From positions 1-23,929 of the forward strand of contig CAZWFN010000100.1 of assembly GCA_964633205.1 (NCBI GenBank): a stretch of DNA of 23,929 bases. Reading direction: 5' to 3'. Shown piece after piece: positions 6,016-14,180 of the stretch. This stretch comes from CAYVQE01 sp964633205 (GTDB taxonomy: Bacteria; Myxococcota; B64-G9). The first letter of the stretch is position 1. The number at the start of each line of letters is the position of its first letter. Below the pieces are notes generated by a model. That model was given only the letters and a program-made list of their open reading frames with translations. It had not been told where the DNA came from and searched no databases. Made by a program: the position numbers and the translations under genes.

Positions 6016-8805
6016 ATGGGAGGGTGCATGCGCGTGTGCGGCCTGGCGGCCTGGCTGTCGGCGGTCACCATCTTGTCCGCCTGTGGCGACGATCACCTCG
6101 AGGTGATCGGGCTGCGGCCGGCCGACGGCGCGACCGGCGTGGCGTTGGACGCCGCGATCGAGATCACCTTCGACCGGCCGGTGCGCCTGACCGGCGATGG
6201 GTCCGGAGTCGCCCTGTGGCTCGGCGACCAAGCGGTGGCCGGAACGCTGGCGGTGGACGAGGGCGGCGGTCCGCTGCGCTTCACCCCGAACCGATTTCTG
6301 ATCGCCGAGCGCCGCTACCGGGCGGAGCTGAGTCCGGCGGCGGTGGCGGCGCTGGACGGCACGCGGCTGGCCGAGGACCGCAGCTGGAGCTTCACCACCC
6401 TGGCCGGCTGCCAGCCCGAGCCCGGCGCCGCCGGCCTGGCCACCACGGGGCCCACCGGCGACGGGGCGGTGCTGATCCCCGGCGGCCGCCGGCTGAGTCC
6501 GGCCGGTAGGCTGGTGGCGGCCGGCTCCTTTCCGATGAACCTGCTGGCCTGGCCCGAACGGCCGCTGGTGGCGGTGACCAACAACGGCAAGGGGCTGGGC
6601 CCCGGCAAGCGCCAGAGCGTGCAGCTGTTCGACAGCGACAGCGGCGAGCTGCTGGCCACCATCGCCCGCGACCGGCCGGGCGCCTTTTTCTACGGCCTGG
6701 CGCTGAGCGCCGACGGCCGCACCCTGTACGCCGCCGGCGGCGGCGCCCAGCAAGTCGAGCGCCTGGTGCTGCGAGACGACGGGCGCGGCCTGGAGCCGGA
6801 CGGCGGCTTCGCGGTCGCCGGCTACCCAGCCGGACTGGCGCTGGACGAGCGGCGCGGACTGCTCTACGTGGCCGCCCAGCTCGACGGCGAGGTGGTGGCG
6901 CTCGAGCTGCCGGACGGCAGCGAGCGTTGGCGGCGGCGCATCGGCATGCTGCCCTACGAGCTGAAGCTGACCCCGTCCGGCGACGCGCTCTACGTCTCGC
7001 TCTGGGCCCGGGACGAGCTCGGCGCCCCGGGGCAGGTGGCGGTGCTCGACCCGGACGACGGCCGGCTGCGGGCCAAGATCGACGTCGGCAAGAACCCCGA
7101 GGGCATGGCCATGGGCAGCGACGGCCGGCTGTTCGTCGCCTGCGCCGACGCCGACACCGTCGCCGTGATCGACACCGCCCGCGCCGAGCGCATCGCTTCC
7201 TGGCCGCTGGGCCGCGATCCGGCGGCGCCCACCGGGTTGAGCCCGGCCGCGGTGGCGCTGGACGAGGCCCGCGGGCGGCTCTATGTGGCCTGCGCCCAAA
7301 AAAACAGCGTGCAGGTGCTGGATCTGGCCGACGGCCGCCCGCTGGGCGACATCCCCACCGCCTGGTATCCCACCGGGGTGGCCGTGCAGGCGGCGACCGA
7401 CCAGGTGCTGATCACCTGCGGCAAGGGCCTGGGCTCGGGGCCCAAGCCGGGCCCCGAGGACATCCACCACAGCATGCCCGGCAGCTTGTCACTGGTGCCG
7501 GCGCCCAGCGACGCCGCGCTGGCCGCCGGCCGCCGGACCGTCCGGCAGAACAACGACCATCCGCTGACCTTCTTCCCGCAGCGCTGCCTGGACCGCGCCT
7601 TCCCACTGCCGCGGGCGGTGGGCCAGCCGAGCCCCATCAAGCACGTGGTCTTCGTGCTGCGCGAGAACAAGACCTACGATCAGAACCTGGGCGATCTGGA
7701 AGGCAGCGACGGCGACCCCGATCTGGTCATGTTCGGCGAGCAGATCACGCCCAACCTGCACGCGCTGGCCCGCGAGTTCTGCAACCTCGACAACTTCTAC
7801 TCCGACATCGAGGTCTCGGTGCAGGGCCACTACTGGAACGTGGCCGCCACCATCAACGACTACTCGGAACGCATCTGGCACGCCAGCTACCGCGACAACA
7901 GCCGGCTGCCGGCGACCGGCACCCAGCAGCCGGACTATCCGATGAACGATTTCATCTGGCACCAGCTCGACGACGCCGGCATCGCCTTCCGCGACTACGG
8001 CGAGCCGCTCGGGGTGGTGGGCGAGATCAACCGCTTCGAAGCCATGGTCGACCAGGACTACCTGCTCGATCTGGGCTTCAACCTCTACGACACGCCCGAC
8101 GCCCAGCGGGTCGAATGGGTGATCGAGGAGATCGAGGCCGGGCTGTTCCCGCCCTTCGTCTTCGTGGGCCTGTTCAACGATCACACCTACGGTCGCCGGG
8201 TCGGCAAACCGACCCCGCAATGGATGGTGGCCGAGAACGACTACGCCACCGGGTTGCTGGTCGACCGCATCAGCCACTCCGAGCACTGGCCCGAGACGCT
8301 GATCATCATCACCGAAGACGACCCGCAGTCGGGCGCCGACCATGTCGACGGCCACCGCTCGATCGCGCTGCTGATCTCGCCTTACACCCGCAAGGGCTAC
8401 ACCTCATCGGTCCACTACAGCTTCTCATCGCTGATCCGCACCTACGGCCTGATCCTGGGCATGCCGGCGCTCAACATGCTGGATGCCTCGGCGGCACCGG
8501 TCTACGACTGCTTCACCAGCCAGCCCGACTTCAGCCCCTTCGACGCCCGGCCGATCGGGATCGACTACGAGGTCAACAACCAGGGCATGCCCGGGGCCTG
8601 GGAATCGGAGCAGATGGACTTCACCCAGGTCGATCGCGCCCACGGCCTGGGCCAGGTGCTGTGGCTGGCCACCCACCCGGACGAGCCCTTGCCGCCGCAA
8701 CTCGAACCCGGCCAGGCGTTCGAGTTCGACGACGACGAGGGCGAGCAGCGGCTGGTGCTGCCGGTGCCCCTGGGCCTGGAGCCGCCGCGGGAGAGCAGAG
8801 AATGA
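6016..8805 (+). CDS. lipoprotein: Ig-like domain + YVTN beta-propeller + phosphoesterase (YncE/alkaline-phosphatase-like fusion)
   Basis: About 929 residues. A signal peptide ends in lipobox LSAC (C23), predicting a lipid-anchored envelope protein. Residues about 28-130 resemble a bacterial Ig-like (Big_5) domain (LRPADGATGVALDAAIEITF). Residues about 170-500 are a YncE/YVTN-type beta-propeller with repeats such as LFVACADADTVAVIDT and LYVACAQKNSVQVLDL. The C-terminal half is a phosphoesterase related to phospholipase C/acid phosphatase AcpA: HVVFVLRENKTYDQNLGD with candidate metal ligands E550 and N551, SVQGHYWNVA with a possible nucleophile Ser, and EDDPQSGADHVDGHRS with D768 and D769. Such fusions are known as YncE/alkaline-phosphatase-family proteins; their substrate is unsettled. 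GGAG lies 5 nt before the ATG at 6016; the ATG at 6028 is an alternative. The stop overlaps the next gene as ATGA. Confidence 0.85.
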   Translation: MGGCMRVCGLAAWLSAVTILSACGDDHLEVIGLRPADGATGVALDAAIEITFDRPVRLTGDGSGVALWLGDQAVAGTLAVDEGGGPLRFTPNRFLIAERRYRAELSPAAVAALDGTRLAEDRSWSFTTLAGCQPEPGAAGLATTGPTGDGAVLIPGGRRLSPAGRLVAAGSFPMNLLAWPERPLVAVTNNGKGLGPGKRQSVQLFDSDSGELLATIARDRPGAFFYGLALSADGRTLYAAGGGAQQVERLVLRDDGRGLEPDGGFAVAGYPAGLALDERRGLLYVAAQLDGEVVALELPDGSERWRRRIGMLPYELKLTPSGDALYVSLWARDELGAPGQVAVLDPDDGRLRAKIDVGKNPEGMAMGSDGRLFVACADADTVAVIDTARAERIASWPLGRDPAAPTGLSPAAVALDEARGRLYVACAQKNSVQVLDLADGRPLGDIPTAWYPTGVAVQAATDQVLITCGKGLGSGPKPGPEDIHHSMPGSLSLVPAPSDAALAAGRRTVRQNNDHPLTFFPQRCLDRAFPLPRAVGQPSPIKHVVFVLRENKTYDQNLGDLEGSDGDPDLVMFGEQITPNLHALAREFCNLDNFYSDIEVSVQGHYWNVAATINDYSERIWHASYRDNSRLPATGTQQPDYPMNDFIWHQLDDAGIAFRDYGEPLGVVGEINRFEAMVDQDYLLDLGFNLYDTPDAQRVEWVIEEIEAGLFPPFVFVGLFNDHTYGRRVGKPTPQWMVAENDYATGLLVDRISHSEHWPETLIIITEDDPQSGADHVDGHRSIALLISPYTRKGYTSSVHYSFSSLIRTYGLILGMPALNMLDASAAPVYDCFTSQPDFSPFDARPIGIDYEVNNQGMPGAWESEQMDFTQVDRAHGLGQVLWLATHPDEPLPPQLEPGQAFEFDDDEGEQRLVLPVPLGLEPPRESRE

Positions 8806-9722
8806 ACGCGAGGGCATTGCACGTGATGACGAGCTGGGCCTGCCTGACGGCCGTCGCCGGTTGCCTGGCAGGAGGCTGTCCGGCGGACGAGACCCCGATG
8901 CAGTTCGCCCCGCGCCGCCCACCGGCTGAGCAGGTCGCCCAACAGCGCCAGCGCGATCGGGAGCGGCTCGGCGACTGGCAGCCCAGCGGCCAGGCCGAGG
9001 GCACCGCCCGGGTGTTCATGCGAGCCAACCGGATGCTGGCCGGGGTGGAGCAGGTGTCGCCGGCGATGGCCCAGCAGCAGCTGGACAACGTGCGCGTCGC
9101 CGGCAAGGCGCTGCTGGTCGACGGGGGCAAGGAGGCGGTGGAGCGGCTCGGGCTCTACCTGTTGCAGCGCTTCGAATCCAGCCTGGAGAGGCTGTGCGCG
9201 GCCGCCTCCGGGGTCGAGGGAGCGGCGGCGGCCCTGCTCAGCGGCGCCGAGCCGCCGCCGTCCGTCAAGCCGGCCTTCGACCGTTTCGCCAACTACGGCG
9301 GCGGCTTTCTGGTGCTGGCGGCGGCCAACGATCTGGTGCGCCAGGGCGACGGGGGTGAGCTGGTGCTGGATCCCGAAGACCGCTTCTTCGCCCGGCTGGC
9401 GTTCAAGGTCTACTGGTCGCGGGTGCTGCCCGAGGTGACCGCGACCATCGACTGGCTGCTGAACGACTTCGAGCGTCGCTGGTACGAGATCTGGGTGGTC
9501 GAACGATCCAAGACCGCATCGCTGCAGCGCAAGCTCAAAGCCCTGCACTACCTGCAGCAGGAGGTCCCCGACTACCCGGTCCACCAGGCCCGGGGCCTGG
9601 TGCTCTACCAGGCCGGCGAGCACGGGCGGGCGGTGCAGGCGTTCGAGGAGGCGGTCAAGCGCCACCCGAACGACGACCGCATCGCCGCCCAGCTGGCGCA
9701 GGCCCGCCGCAAGGCCGAATGA
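8802..9722 (+). CDS. lipoprotein of unknown function with C-terminal TPR-like helices
   Basis: A 306-residue protein with a signal peptide and a lipobox, best read as VAGC (C21). Another Cys at 26 is less likely. A Gln/Arg-rich linker follows, then a largely helical body. The last about 60 residues look like one or two TPR units: ARGLVLYQAGEHGRAVQAFE, then EAVKRHPNDDRIAAQLAQAR. No catalytic motif is recognised. The ATG overlaps the upstream phosphoesterase stop by 4 nt (ATGA) with only a weak GAGAG before it, so it probably depends on translational coupling. The two lipoproteins likely act together in the envelope. The gene converges on the NRDE gene with 22 nt between the stops and no clear terminator. 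Confidence 0.75.
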   Translation: MNARALHVMTSWACLTAVAGCLAGGCPADETPMQFAPRRPPAEQVAQQRQRDRERLGDWQPSGQAEGTARVFMRANRMLAGVEQVSPAMAQQQLDNVRVAGKALLVDGGKEAVERLGLYLLQRFESSLERLCAAASGVEGAAAALLSGAEPPPSVKPAFDRFANYGGGFLVLAAANDLVRQGDGGELVLDPEDRFFARLAFKVYWSRVLPEVTATIDWLLNDFERRWYEIWVVERSKTASLQRKLKALHYLQQEVPDYPVHQARGLVLYQAGEHGRAVQAFEEAVKRHPNDDRIAAQLAQARRKAE

Positions 9723-9744
9723 CGGCGCGCTCTGCCAGGAATCG

Positions 9745-10500
9745 TCAGCCGGCCGCGAACAGGGCGCGCAGCAGATCGGAACGGTCGCCATAGCCCCGGC
9801 GGCAAGGCGGCCCGTCGCTGCACTCCAACCGGCCCGCGGCCGGATCGCGCCCCAACCGCAGCAGGCTCGACGAACGGGTGCCGTAGCCCAGCCAGGGTGC
9901 GTGGACACAGGTGCCCGCAAAGGGGTCGTCCGGGTGGTGGAAGGCCAACAGCCGCCGCAGTTCGGCGACCGCAGGCGCCCGGTCGACCGCCGCCCAACCG
10001 GCCAGCCGCTCGCGCAGCCAGGCCTCGCGCTCGGCGCTGCCGGCTCCCAGCGAGCGCTCGGTCAACACGTGGCTGCCCGGACCCAGCGACCGGCGCCACA
10101 ACCGCTCGCCGTCGCCGACCACCAGTTCAGCGCCGCCGCGGTCGGCCAGCAGGAGGTGAAAGCGGTTGTAGGCGGTCGGCTCCAGCGCGGCGATGCGCGC
10201 GGCGGCCTCTGCCGGCCGGCGCTGCTCGAGGGCGAGAAACACCAGCTGACCGCGCGACCGGCGGCCGGGATCGGGCGGGCTGGTGCCGAAGCGGTTGGTG
10301 ATGCCGGCGAACAGGCCGGCCGCGTTCAGCCCCCACCAGGTGCCGCCGGCTTGGCGGTCGATCGGCGCCACCACCGGCAGCGGGCGCTGCCGGTGCAGCC
10401 GCGGCGGATCGGCCGGCCGGTCCAGCCGCTCGTCACGGTTGGCCGCCACCAGCAGATCGACATCGGCGAAGGCGCCGACCGCCACCATCAGGGTGCACAT
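9745..10500 (-). CDS. NRDE family protein (TANGO2-like)
   Basis: A 251-residue protein starting MCTLMVAV, with the family's conserved Cys2 (the position of an N-terminal nucleophile in Ntn-type folds) and the name-giving N-R-D-E motif in VAANRDERLDRPADPP. Further family stretches are GGTWWGLNAAGLFAGITNR and a C-terminal STxSSS-like segment, here GTRSSSLLRL. Family members are linked to haem trafficking and lipid homeostasis in animals; the bacterial role is not established. No signal peptide. The start shares one base with the upstream glutaredoxin stop (TGATG), so translation is probably coupled. Last gene of the nikR-led run. Confidence 0.9.
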   Translation of the reverse strand: MCTLMVAVGAFADVDLLVAANRDERLDRPADPPRLHRQRPLPVVAPIDRQAGGTWWGLNAAGLFAGITNRFGTSPPDPGRRSRGQLVFLALEQRRPAEAAARIAALEPTAYNRFHLLLADRGGAELVVGDGERLWRRSLGPGSHVLTERSLGAGSAEREAWLRERLAGWAAVDRAPAVAELRRLLAFHHPDDPFAGTCVHAPWLGYGTRSSSLLRLGRDPAAGRLECSDGPPCRRGYGDRSDLLRALFAAG

Positions 10501-11219
10501 CAGGGTTCTCCGGCGGCCCCGAGCAGCGCCTCGATGCGGTCTCGGTCGAAGCCGATCACCAGCCGGCCGCCGATGTCGAGCACCGGGATACCACCGCCTC
10601 GCAGCCCGGCCGCGCGCAGCTTGCGCTCGAGCTCACCGGCCGCCGCGGGCTCGGCCTCGATGTCGCGCTCGACGAAATCCACCCCGCGCTGGCGCAGAAA
10701 CGCCGCCGCCCGCTTGCAGAAGCCGCACCAGGGTGCGCTGTAGAGGATGACCCGCCCCCGGAGCGCAGGCACCGCCAGGCCCAACCAGCGCCCGACGCGG
10801 CCGGCCGCCCGGCGCACCAGCTGCCGGCCCAAGGCGCCCGGATCGCGCACCGGTGCCGGGCCGGCGGCCGGGCTGGACCGGCGCTCCAGGTCGACCACCG
10901 AGTAGTTGAGCGGTCCGTCGGCATCGCGGCGGCGCAGGTCGAGCACCAGCGCCCGATCGTCGGCCAGCCGCTCGCTGCGGCGGCGCGCGGTGTCGGTGGC
11001 CAGAACACCGGCGCGATAGCGTTCGGGAATGTCCTCGACACCGGCCACCATGTGGATCCGACCGGCATCGTCGACATAGGAGTAGACCGTCGCCGCCGGG
11101 CCGGCATCGATCGCCGCCGCCGGGCCGCCATCGGCCGGCGGCCGGTCCGGCGCCGCGCCGTCCGACTGGCAGGCCACGACCACCAGCGCCGCGGCCCAGA
11201 CCGAGAGCAGCCGCCTCAA
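10500..11219 (-). CDS. lipoprotein with DUF4124-like and glutaredoxin domains
   Basis: The likely start is TTG at 11219: it forms a TTGA overlap with the upstream stop and has GGGGAGGGG a few bases before it. It gives 239 residues with a short signal peptide and lipobox VVAC (C17). Residues about 45-70 (VYSYVDDAGRIHMVAGVEDI) resemble DUF4124, a periplasmic N-terminal domain. The C-terminal about 80 residues are a glutaredoxin: LYSAPWCGFCKRAAAFLRQR with C165 and C168, then the cis-Pro region GIPVLDIGGRLVIGFD. The predicted place is the periplasmic side of a membrane, where it could reduce or isomerise thiols. CGFC differs from the classic CPYC of cytoplasmic glutaredoxins. Upstream neighbour is a Cys-rich metal-chelating protein. 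Confidence 0.82.
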   Translation of the reverse strand: MRRLLSVWAAALVVVACQSDGAAPDRPPADGGPAAAIDAGPAATVYSYVDDAGRIHMVAGVEDIPERYRAGVLATDTARRRSERLADDRALVLDLRRRDADGPLNYSVVDLERRSSPAAGPAPVRDPGALGRQLVRRAAGRVGRWLGLAVPALRGRVILYSAPWCGFCKRAAAFLRQRGVDFVERDIEAEPAAAGELERKLRAAGLRGGGIPVLDIGGRLVIGFDRDRIEALLGAAGEP

Positions 11220-11764
11220 GCCGGCCCCTCCCCGCCCAGCCGCTCGATCAGCGCCCGGCTGATGCGCATCCGCTCGGGAGCTGCGCCGCGGGCGCTGCAA
11301 TCGAGGTGGTTGATGGTGGCCAGGGCCTGGTTGACCGGCTGAAGGTCGAGCACACAGTCACCGTCGACCCGCTGCAGTCCGTCGAAGTTGTAGGGGCAGA
11401 TGCTCAGCTCAGGCTTGCCGGCCGCGTTCTCGATCAGGCACGGCAGCCCGTGGGTGCGGCAGATGACCGAGCGGGCCGGATACACCAGGCAGCGATCGTC
11501 CTCCAACAGGGCGCAGCCCGCCTCCGCATCGGCCTGGCCCAGCCAGGCCCGCTCCAGCACCCGCTGCCGGCAATCCGGCGCCAGACCGGCCGCGGCGGTG
11601 ACCAGCAGGTCGATCTCGACAGGCAACAGGCTCAGGTCGCGGCCACAACAATCGGCACAGCCGGATCCGCAGCGCACCGCCTGCGGGTAGCGCTGCTGGA
11701 CGCGCTCGAAGAAGGCGTCCAGGCGGGCGATCAGAGTCGAGTAGGCCTGTCGCGGATCGGCCAT
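11216..11764 (-). CDS. YkgJ-type CxxCxxCC zinc/iron-chelating domain protein
   Basis: A 182-residue cytoplasmic protein. The name-giving cluster is seen as CGSGCADCC near residue 32. Further conserved pieces follow: CALLEDDRCLVYPARSVICR-THG, then C-L-I-E and SICPYNFDG. The YkgJ/UPF0153 family is predicted to bind Zn or an Fe-S cluster through about eight Cys; the function is unknown. GAGG lies 8 nt before the ATG. It overlaps the glutaredoxin lipoprotein gene by 4 nt and starts 9 nt after the unknown secreted-protein gene. The pairing of a Cys-cluster protein with a thiol-redox lipoprotein suggests metal or redox handling, but this is inference. Confidence 0.85.
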   Translation of the reverse strand: MADPRQAYSTLIARLDAFFERVQQRYPQAVRCGSGCADCCGRDLSLLPVEIDLLVTAAAGLAPDCRQRVLERAWLGQADAEAGCALLEDDRCLVYPARSVICRTHGLPCLIENAAGKPELSICPYNFDGLQRVDGDCVLDLQPVNQALATINHLDCSARGAAPERMRISRALIERLGGEGPA

Positions 11765-11773
11765 GGTGCTGCC

Positions 11774-12604
11774 TCAATCCCCGGCCCGGGCCGCGGCTTG
11801 GCCGGCGGCATCGAGCCAGCGCAGCTGGCCCCCCGGCTCCAGCCGGGCGCTGCCGGCGGCCGGACAGCCGGGGCCGACCAGCTCGAAGTCGAAGCGCCAG
11901 GCGACCGCGGTGCCGTCTTCCGGCTCGACCGCCGGGGGGCACTGGGCGGCACTCAGCCAGCGCGGCCGGCAGCCCGGATGCCGGCCCGACAGCCCCTCGA
12001 CCAGGCGCAGCAGCTCGCGGCGTACCGGCAGGCTGTCCATGCGCGGAATGTGGTAGGCGACCACCGGATCGGCGGCCGCCCGGTCGAAGGTCAGCTCCGG
12101 ATGGGGCGCATCGGGCTGGCCAGCCGCGGCGGCGCCGACGAAGGTGACCCGGTAGGCCGGTTCGCCGCCGGCGCCGACGACCGGCGTGATCCGGGCCCGC
12201 TCGGCGCCGAAGCGCTCGATGAACCGGCGCACGTTCTCGTAGCATTCGACATGGCCGATCAGCTCCTCGATGGCGGCCGCCCGCGCGCGCCAGGCCCGGG
12301 GCTCGGGCCGCACCGGCGCCCTGCTGGCCGCGTCGATGCACACCACCAGCTCGGTCCGGTAGGCCAGACCGTGGGCCGACCAGTCCACCGGCGGCGCCAG
12401 CAGCAAGGTCAGCCGCACCACCCCGTCGCTGACCCGGTCGGCCAGCGCGGCCTCGACCACCCGCCAGCGGCGGAAAGGCTCCAGCGCCGACCAGCGCTTG
12501 ACGCGCTGCTCGACCGCCTCTTGGTCGAGCCCGTGCTCCACCCCCGCCGCCGCCGGCGCGGCGCCGGCCAGCAGCCCCAGCAGGATCATCGTTCGCCACA
12601 TCAT
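11774..12604 (-). CDS. secreted protein of unknown function
   Basis: A 276-residue protein with a clear cleavable signal peptide (MMWRTMILLGLLAGAAPAAA, cleavage after AAA-G). The mature part has five Cys residues (in VVCID, VECYEN, HPGCR, AAQCP and GPGCP), which could form disulfides, and no recognised domain. GCGAGG lies before the tandem ATG start. It lies 46 nt after the TPR gene and 9 nt before the YkgJ-type gene on the same strand, so it probably belongs to the same transcript. I do not recognise the family. Confidence 0.65.
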   Translation of the reverse strand: MMWRTMILLGLLAGAAPAAAGVEHGLDQEAVEQRVKRWSALEPFRRWRVVEAALADRVSDGVVRLTLLLAPPVDWSAHGLAYRTELVVCIDAASRAPVRPEPRAWRARAAAIEELIGHVECYENVRRFIERFGAERARITPVVGAGGEPAYRVTFVGAAAAGQPDAPHPELTFDRAAADPVVAYHIPRMDSLPVRRELLRLVEGLSGRHPGCRPRWLSAAQCPPAVEPEDGTAVAWRFDFELVGPGCPAAGSARLEPGGQLRWLDAAGQAAARAGD

Positions 12605-12650
12605 CGCTTGCGGCCTCGCATCTCAAGCCTCGGCGCGGGCGGGCGCCCGC

Positions 12651-13571
12651 TCAGGCCTTGAAGGTGCGGCCCCGCTTGAGCCGCCGGACCAACAGCACCA
12701 GCAGCGGCACCCCGATGGCCGCGCTGACCGGGATCCAGATCTGGTAGGCGCGCCGCGAGCGCACCGCCTCGAGCAGGCGCCGGGCCTCGACGTGCTCGGG
12801 CCGCGCCGCCAGAATCCGCTCCAGCACTCGCTCGGCCGGCGTCAGCTGGCGCAGCGCGTAGTAGGACTCGGCCAGCTTGAACTGCACCGGCCAGTCCTCG
12901 GGCCGCTGCTCGGCCAGCTCCTCGAGCAGCTCGACCGCCTGCTCGATCTGCTTCTGGTAGCTCAGCGCCCGGGCCAGCCCCAGCCGGGCGCTGCGGTTGT
13001 CCGGATCCAGCAACAGCATCTGGCGGTAGGCGGCCTCGGCCCGCGGCGCGTCCAGGTAACCTTCCGACAGGTAGATCTCTGCCAGCACCTCCCAGGCGCG
13101 CAGGCTGTCGGGCGCCAGCTCGGTGGCCTTCTTGGCCCACTCGGTGGCCTTGGGCACGTCGGCCAGCCCGGCCAGCGCCAGCGCCCGGCCCCAGCAGGCC
13201 TCGGGCACGCTGCGGTCCTCGATCAGCACCTCGGAGAAGGCGTTCAGCGCGTGCTGATACCGCTCTTGCGCCAGCCGCACGCGGCCCAACAGCAACAAGG
13301 CCGCCCGCTGCTTCGGCTGCTGCTCGAGCAGTGCGCCGAGCTTCTCGGCCGCCGCCTCGGCCCGCCCGGCGTCGAACAGCTCGCGCGCCTGGGCCAGCAC
13401 CGTCTCGGCATCCAGCTCAGCGCCGGTCGCATCCGCAGCGGACGCCCGGCCGGTCGGTTGCTCGGCGGCCCGGGGCTGTGACACGGCGCTGCCCGGACCG
13501 CCGAGCAGCAGACCCGCCACCAGGCCCGCCGCCCACTGCGCCCACGGCCGCCGCGATCGTTCGTCCCTCAC
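12651..13571 (-). CDS. TPR protein with signal peptide and C-terminal membrane anchor
   Basis: About 306 residues. An N-terminal Arg-rich segment and hydrophobic stretch (WAAGLVAGLLLGG) form a signal peptide or anchor. About five TPR units follow between residues 50 and 265, e.g. LFDAGRAEAAAEKLGALLEQ, VPKATEWAKKATELAPDSL and AEAAYRQMLLLDPDNRSARL. A C-terminal segment IWIPVSAAIGVPLLVLLV with a basic tail (RRLKRGRTFKA) looks like a membrane helix with a cytoplasmic end. The TPR body would then be periplasmic and act as a scaffold. Tandem GTG codons occur at 13574 and 13571; the second has better spacing from GGGAGG. It starts 46 nt after nikR. Confidence 0.78.
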   Translation of the reverse strand: MRDERSRRPWAQWAAGLVAGLLLGGPGSAVSQPRAAEQPTGRASAADATGAELDAETVLAQARELFDAGRAEAAAEKLGALLEQQPKQRAALLLLGRVRLAQERYQHALNAFSEVLIEDRSVPEACWGRALALAGLADVPKATEWAKKATELAPDSLRAWEVLAEIYLSEGYLDAPRAEAAYRQMLLLDPDNRSARLGLARALSYQKQIEQAVELLEELAEQRPEDWPVQFKLAESYYALRQLTPAERVLERILAARPEHVEARRLLEAVRSRRAYQIWIPVSAAIGVPLLVLLVRRLKRGRTFKA

Positions 13572-13616
13572 CACGGACCTCCCTTCCGCCGTCGTTCCAA
13601 CACCCCGGGCAGCGGG

Positions 13617-14033
13617 CTACAGATTCTGGCCCTCGGTGGAGCGGACCAGCTGGCCGTGCTTGACCCCGCGGCTGCCCAGGATGCGATCGGCCATGGCCTG
13701 GATGTCGGCCGGGGCACCGTGCATGACCAGCACCTCGAGGCAGTTGTCGTGGTCCAGGTGGACGTGCATCGAGCAGAGCACCAGTCCGTGCTGGCGGTGC
13801 TGCAACCGGGTCAGCCTGTCCTGCAGATCCGAGACGTGGTGGTCGTAGATGAAGGTCAGCGTGGCCACCACCGCCTCGGCACCGGAGTGCCAGGCCTCGT
13901 CGACCAGGCGCTCGCGGACCAGGTCGCGGATGGCCTCGGAGCGGTTGGCCCAGCCGCGCAAGCCGATCCAGTCGTCGAAACGCCCGAGCAACTCCTCGTC
14001 CATCGATACTCCGAACCGCACCAGCTTGGCCAT
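13617..14033 (-). CDS. nikR: nickel-responsive transcriptional regulator NikR
   Basis: A 138-residue protein. Residues 1-45 form a ribbon-helix-helix DNA-binding domain (KLVRFGVSMDEELLGRFD, then RSEAIRDLVRERL). The C-terminal ACT-like nickel domain has H79, H90, H92 and C98 (in QHRQHGLVLCSMHVHLDHDNC). Their 11-2-6 spacing is identical to E. coli NikR H76/H87/H89/C95, so high-affinity square-planar nickel binding is expected. The start at 14033 (MAKLVRFGV) has AGGAGGG about 10 nt upstream. It is divergent from a NicO-type nickel/cobalt transporter, its probable target, and heads a six-gene minus-strand run. Confidence 0.95.
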   Translation of the reverse strand: MAKLVRFGVSMDEELLGRFDDWIGLRGWANRSEAIRDLVRERLVDEAWHSGAEAVVATLTFIYDHHVSDLQDRLTRLQHRQHGLVLCSMHVHLDHDNCLEVLVMHGAPADIQAMADRILGSRGVKHGQLVRSTEGQNL

Positions 14034-14080
14034 GCCCGCTCGCCCTCCTGCGGCGACAGCTTCGGCTGCCACCGATCGAC

Positions 14081-14109
14081 TTCGTAGCAATTGATGCCAT
14101 CGCCGTCAA
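14081..14109 (-). promoter_or_regulatory. candidate nikR promoter with extended -10
   Basis: Minus strand: TTGACG (14109-14104), 17-nt spacer ending in TGC (an extended -10 element), then TACGAA (14086-14081). The predicted start near 14074 leaves about 40 nt of leader carrying AGGAGGG. It would drive nikR and possibly the five genes behind it. Confidence 0.45.
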
Positions 14110-14142
14110 CCCGCGTGCCACCGATGCCCTCCTTTTCCGAAC

Positions 14143-14162
14143 GATAACCCGATTGGCTTATC
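14143..14162. promoter_or_regulatory. 20-bp dyad, candidate NikR operator of the NicO transporter
   Basis: GATAA-N10-TTATC with a partly symmetric core (CC and GG at matching positions), 16 of 20 positions symmetric. It ends 18 nt before the transporter ATG, where a repressor could block a promoter. It differs from the E. coli NikR site (GTATGA-N16-TCATAC), so the link to NikR rests on context only. Confidence 0.35.
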
Positions 14163-14180
14163 CGGGGCGCCGGCGGTAGC

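Noticed and set aside
5662..7470. 602-codon minus-strand open frame opposite the malQ end and propeller gene
   Set aside because: It runs across two well-supported plus-strand genes and has no recognisable domain.
6927..8801. Plus-strand frame upstream of and continuous with the 8802 lipoprotein gene
   Set aside because: It overlaps the phosphoesterase frame and is Arg/Gly-rich without motifs; the lipoprotein signal peptide starts cleanly at 8802.
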